From Actinomycetes bacterium (GTDB lineage: Bacteria; Actinomycetota; Actinomycetes; Actinomycetales; Demequinaceae), in the NCBI GenBank assembly GCA_023411615.1, contig JAEYOR010000037.1, positions 1 to 23,042 on the forward strand: 23,042 nucleotides of DNA, read 5' to 3'. The position numbers and the translations under genes are program-made. The notes below the pieces were generated by a model. That model worked only from the letters and a program-made list of their open reading frames with translations, did not search any database and was not told where the DNA came from. Shown piece after piece: positions 20,258 to 23,042 of the stretch. Position 1 is the first letter of the stretch. The number at the start of each line of letters is the position of its first letter.

Positions 20258-21457
20258 TTACGCGGCGCCGGAGCGGCGGCGGTTCATCACGTCGAACGCG
20301 ACAGCCGCGAGCAGCACGAGACCCTTGATGACCTGCTGCCATGCCGAGTCGACACCAGCGATCGACAGGCCCTGGTTGAGAACACCCATGACGAGTGCAC
20401 CGATCACAGCGCCCGAGATCTTGCCCACACCACCTTGAACTGCGGCGCCACCGATGAAGACGGAGGCAATCGCGTCCAGCTCGTAGAAGTTACCGGCGCT
20501 CGACACAGCGGCACCTGCACGGGCCGTCGTGACGATAGCGGCAACCGCGGTGAGGACACCGATGTTGACGAAGATGAAGAAGTCCACCCACTTGGTCTTC
20601 ACACCGGACATGACGGCGGCGAAGCGGTTGCCACCCATGGCGTAGATGTGACGGCCAAACACCGTGCGGTTGAGGACAAAGGTGTACGCAAGCACGAGCA
20701 CGCCAAGCAAGAAGAGCACGTAAGGCGTGCCGCGGTAGTTGGCGAGCAAGTAGGCGACGTACAGCACTGCGGCCGAGGTGAGCACAGCCTTCGGAACGAA
20801 GACGGCGAGGCTCTCGCGCGGCAGGTCTCGCGCGGCCAGCTTGACGCGCGTGCGCAACTGGCCGAAGAGGAACGCAATGACTGCCACCGCACCAAAGGTG
20901 AGCGTGAGGATGTCGAGGTCGCCGGCCTTGCCGAACCAACCGGGGACCCAGCCGTTGGCAATGTCATTGAAGCCCTTGGGCAGGCCGCCCTCGGTGCCGC
21001 CCGTGAGGAACACGATGGCGAGGCCGCGGAAGATCAACATGCCAGCCAGCGTCACGATGAAGGCTGGTACGCGGACAAAGGCCACCCAGAAGCCTTGCCA
21101 CGCACCTACCACGGCTCCCAGGAGGAGTGCCGCAACAATGGCGAGCCAGACGGGGAAGCCCCACTCATTCATTGCGAGCGCCACCACCGCGCCGATCATC
21201 GCGACGAGCGAACCCACAGAAAGGTCAATGTGCCCGGCGATGATGACCATCACCATGCCGATCGCCAGGATCACCACATAGGCGTTCTGGCTGATCAAGA
21301 AGTTGGGGTTACCACCGGAAAGCAGCTTTCCGTCGGTGAACCAGAACTGGAAGAGCGCCACGATGACGAGCAGCGCACCAAGCAGTCCATAGTCACGCGC
21401 GTTGAGGGTGAGCTTGCGCTTTTCAGTAGCAAGCTCAGAAGTCGTTGCTTCGGACAT
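20258..21457 (-). CDS. mmsB: Multiple-monosaccharide ABC transporter permease (GguB/MmsB, XylH-like)
   Basis: Polytopic inner-membrane permease of 399 residues with about ten hydrophobic segments, for a high-affinity sugar ABC importer. The BPD_transp_2 signature is visible: AIGMVMVIIAGHIDLSVGSLVAMIGAV (start about 64), VRVPAFIVTLAGMLIFRGLA, and late NRTVFGRHIYAMGGNRFAAVMSGV, the loop that contacts the ATPase. The C-terminus GLVLLAAVAFDVMNRRR is typical of XylH/GguB proteins. The start ATG 21457 comes 2 nt after the mmsA stop with GGGAGAG upstream, indicating one operon. Substrates of relatives include glucose, galactose, arabinose and xylose; the exact sugar here is not readable. Confidence 0.92.
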   Translation of the reverse strand: MSEATTSELATEKRKLTLNARDYGLLGALLVIVALFQFWFTDGKLLSGGNPNFLISQNAYVVILAIGMVMVIIAGHIDLSVGSLVAMIGAVVALAMNEWGFPVWLAIVAALLLGAVVGAWQGFWVAFVRVPAFIVTLAGMLIFRGLAIVFLTGGTEGGLPKGFNDIANGWVPGWFGKAGDLDILTLTFGAVAVIAFLFGQLRTRVKLAARDLPRESLAVFVPKAVLTSAAVLYVAYLLANYRGTPYVLFLLGVLVLAYTFVLNRTVFGRHIYAMGGNRFAAVMSGVKTKWVDFFIFVNIGVLTAVAAIVTTARAGAAVSSAGNFYELDAIASVFIGGAAVQGGVGKISGAVIGALVMGVLNQGLSIAGVDSAWQQVIKGLVLLAAVAFDVMNRRRSGAA

Positions 21458-21459
21458 CG

Positions 21460-22989
21460 TTAGTTCTCTCCCACAGTCATCAGTTGCATGAGTCGTTCCT
21501 GCGTGGCGTCCTCACGGGGAACGTCACCGGTGATGTGGCCTTCTGCGATCGTGTAGATGCGGTCGGACACACCCAAGAGCTCGGGGAGCTCCGACGAAAT
21601 CACCACGATCGCCTTGCCCTGCGCAGCGAGATCGTTGATGATTCCGTAAATTTCGTACTTTGCGCCCACGTCGACACCGCGTGTGGGCTCATCGAGAATG
21701 AGAATCTCTGGGCTCGTGTTGAGCCACTTCGACAGCACCACCTTCTGCTGGTTTCCACCAGACAAGGTGCCCACTTCGCGCAACACGGACTCGGTCTTGA
21801 TATTGAGCGCGGTGCGGAATCTCTCGGCCACCGCGATCTCGTCATGGAGGTCGATGATGCCGTGTCGTGAGACCTCGCTCATGTTCGCACCCGTGACGTT
21901 TGCCGCGACCGTTGCGATGAGATTGAGGCCAAAACGCTTGCGGTCTTCAGTGACGTAGGCCAAGCCGTTTGCGACCGCCTCCGACACGGTGCTCGTGCCG
22001 ATCTGCTCGCCGCGGCGGTACACCCGACCGGAGATCTTGGTACCCCACTGGTGACCGAAGATGCTCATCGCGAGTTCGGTGCGGCCAGCGCCCATGAGGC
22101 CCGCAAATCCCACAACCTCGCCTGCTCGCACGTAGAACGATGCGTCGTGGATCACCTGGCGTGCCGTGTCGACTGGGTGGTACGCGTTCCAGTTCTCAAC
22201 GCGGAAGACCTCTTCGCCGAGCTCGACGTCGCGCTCAGGGAACAGGTTGTCGAGCGAGCGACCCACCATCGAGCGAATGAGGCGCTGCTCGGAGTTGTCC
22301 TTCTCCTGCATCGAGAAGTTGTCCACGGTGTGGCCGTCTCGGATCACGGTGATGTTGTCGGCAACCGATCGAATCTCTTGGAGCTTGTGGGAAATGATGA
22401 TCGACGTGATGCCTTCGTCGCGGAGCCCCTTGATCAGTCCAAGCAGGTGAGCGGAGTCTTCGTCGTTGAGCGCGGCAGTCGGCTCATCGAGGATGAGAAG
22501 TTTGACGTCCTTCGACAGTGCCTTGGCAATCTCAACAAGCTGCTGCTTGCCGACGCCGAGGTGGAGGACGGGGGTCGTGACATCTTCGCGCAAGCCAACG
22601 CGGTCAAGGAGCTGCTTTGCTGCGTGGTTTGTCTCGTGCCAGTCGATCACGCCGTTCTTGGCGCGTTCGTTTCCGAGGAAGATGTTTTCGGCGATGGACA
22701 GGTACGGCGACAATGCCAGTTCCTGGTGAATGATGACGATGCCGGCATCTTCTGAGTCGTTGATCGAGCGGAAGACGGCGGGCTTGCCGTCAAACTCGAT
22801 GTCGCCTTCAAAGTTGCCGTGAGGGTAAACGCCGGAGAGGACCTTCATGAGGGTCGATTTTCCGGCGCCGTTCTCACCGCAGATGCCGTGGATCTCGCCA
22901 CGAGAGACGTCGAGCGACACTCCACTGAGCGCGCGCACGCCGGAAAACTCCTTGACGATGTCCTTCATGCGGAGGATGAGATCCGACAC
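21460..22989 (-). CDS. mmsA: Multiple-monosaccharide ABC transporter ATP-binding protein (GguA/MmsA)
   Basis: Sugar-importer ATPase of 509 residues with two fused ABC domains. The first has Walker A GENGAGKST (38-46), a signature region LGVGKQQLVEIAKAL (144-158) and Walker B LLILDEP (164-170). The second has a degenerate Walker A GLMGAGRTEL (297-306), signature LSGGNQQKV (409-417) and Walker B ILILDEP (429-435), the pattern usual for carbohydrate ABC proteins. GVYPHGNFEGDI and VENWNAYHP (264-272) point to the GguA/MmsA branch rather than RbsA. GTG 22989 has GGAAGGA 5 nt upstream. The sugar-binding protein gene expected upstream (ChvE-like) would lie beyond the contig end. Confidence 0.94.
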   Translation of the reverse strand: MSDLILRMKDIVKEFSGVRALSGVSLDVSRGEIHGICGENGAGKSTLMKVLSGVYPHGNFEGDIEFDGKPAVFRSINDSEDAGIVIIHQELALSPYLSIAENIFLGNERAKNGVIDWHETNHAAKQLLDRVGLREDVTTPVLHLGVGKQQLVEIAKALSKDVKLLILDEPTAALNDEDSAHLLGLIKGLRDEGITSIIISHKLQEIRSVADNITVIRDGHTVDNFSMQEKDNSEQRLIRSMVGRSLDNLFPERDVELGEEVFRVENWNAYHPVDTARQVIHDASFYVRAGEVVGFAGLMGAGRTELAMSIFGHQWGTKISGRVYRRGEQIGTSTVSEAVANGLAYVTEDRKRFGLNLIATVAANVTGANMSEVSRHGIIDLHDEIAVAERFRTALNIKTESVLREVGTLSGGNQQKVVLSKWLNTSPEILILDEPTRGVDVGAKYEIYGIINDLAAQGKAIVVISSELPELLGVSDRIYTIAEGHITGDVPREDATQERLMQLMTVGEN

Positions 22990-23019
22990 GGTGTTCCTTC
23001 CGAGTTGATGTGACGCACC

Positions 23020-23042
23020 GGGCGGGGGGGGGGGGGGGGGGG
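23020..23042. other. Poly-G contig end (probable artefact)
   Basis: The window ends in an unbroken run of about 19 G after GGGC, only about 30 bp upstream of the mmsA start. Such tails are a common base-calling or assembly artefact. The mmsA promoter and binding-protein gene are therefore not visible. Confidence 0.75.

Noticed and set aside
19676..21463. A 595-residue open frame on the plus strand opposite the ROK and mmsB genes
   Set aside because: It spans two real minus-strand genes and their gap, and is highly charged (His, Glu, Asp, Arg) as expected from antisense reading of GC-rich membrane-protein codons.

Overview
The window looks like one whole assembled contig from a high-GC actinobacterium, most likely in or near the Micrococcales (the taxon is an inference). 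The evidence is GC-rich codon use, many GTG starts, leaderless-type promoters (a TAnnnT -10 box 6-8 nt before the start codon), HAIR operators for the actinobacterial repressor HspR, a ligA/gatCAB block and a heliorhodopsin. Both ends run into long G/C homopolymers, which look like sequencing or assembly artefacts, so the LacI gene at the left and the sugar transporter at the right probably lost their neighbours.

Layout. 72-3532 (+): a LacI-family regulator, a PAP2-type membrane phosphatase/transferase and a YtcJ-like amidohydrolase, followed by a hairpin terminator. 3600-4160 (-): an Hsp20 chaperone whose promoter carries two tandem HAIR sites. 4276-6808 (+): a RibD/DHFR-like reductase, a FrnE-like DsbA-family protein, a small membrane protein with an HExxH motif, and a P-loop kinase-like protein. 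6813-7574 (-): a heliorhodopsin, divergent from an AraC regulator with a GyrI-like ligand domain (7775-8644, +). 8645-8911 holds no gene beyond the pgi terminator and a possible decayed coding stretch.

8912-11660 (-): pgi, a 42-residue unknown protein, and a small Rossmann NADP/F420-type oxidoreductase. The oxidoreductase shares a 55-bp divergent promoter region with a small lipoprotein (11716, +). 12222-18961 (+): ligA, a GNAT acetyltransferase, the tightly overlapped gatC-gatA-gatB operon (Glu/Asp-tRNA amidotransferase) and an attached polysaccharide-deacetylase-like gene. 18980-22989 (-): a sugar operon, mmsA-mmsB (gguA-gguB) plus a ROK repressor, with a candidate ROK operator between mmsB and the repressor.

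The core genes cover glycolysis (pgi), DNA replication and repair (ligA) and Gln/Asn-tRNA formation (gatCAB). Sugar uptake is served by MmsAB/ROK and perhaps LacI. Stress and redox functions are Hsp20, the DsbA-family protein and the NADP/F420 enzyme. The most distinctive items are the heliorhodopsin with its divergent ligand-sensing regulator, the doubly HAIR-controlled hsp20 with two plausible translation starts, the membrane HExxH protein, and the tiny SD-led protein before pgi. No rRNA, tRNA, CRISPR array or intact mobile element was seen, and no gene-free stretch exceeds 300 bases.
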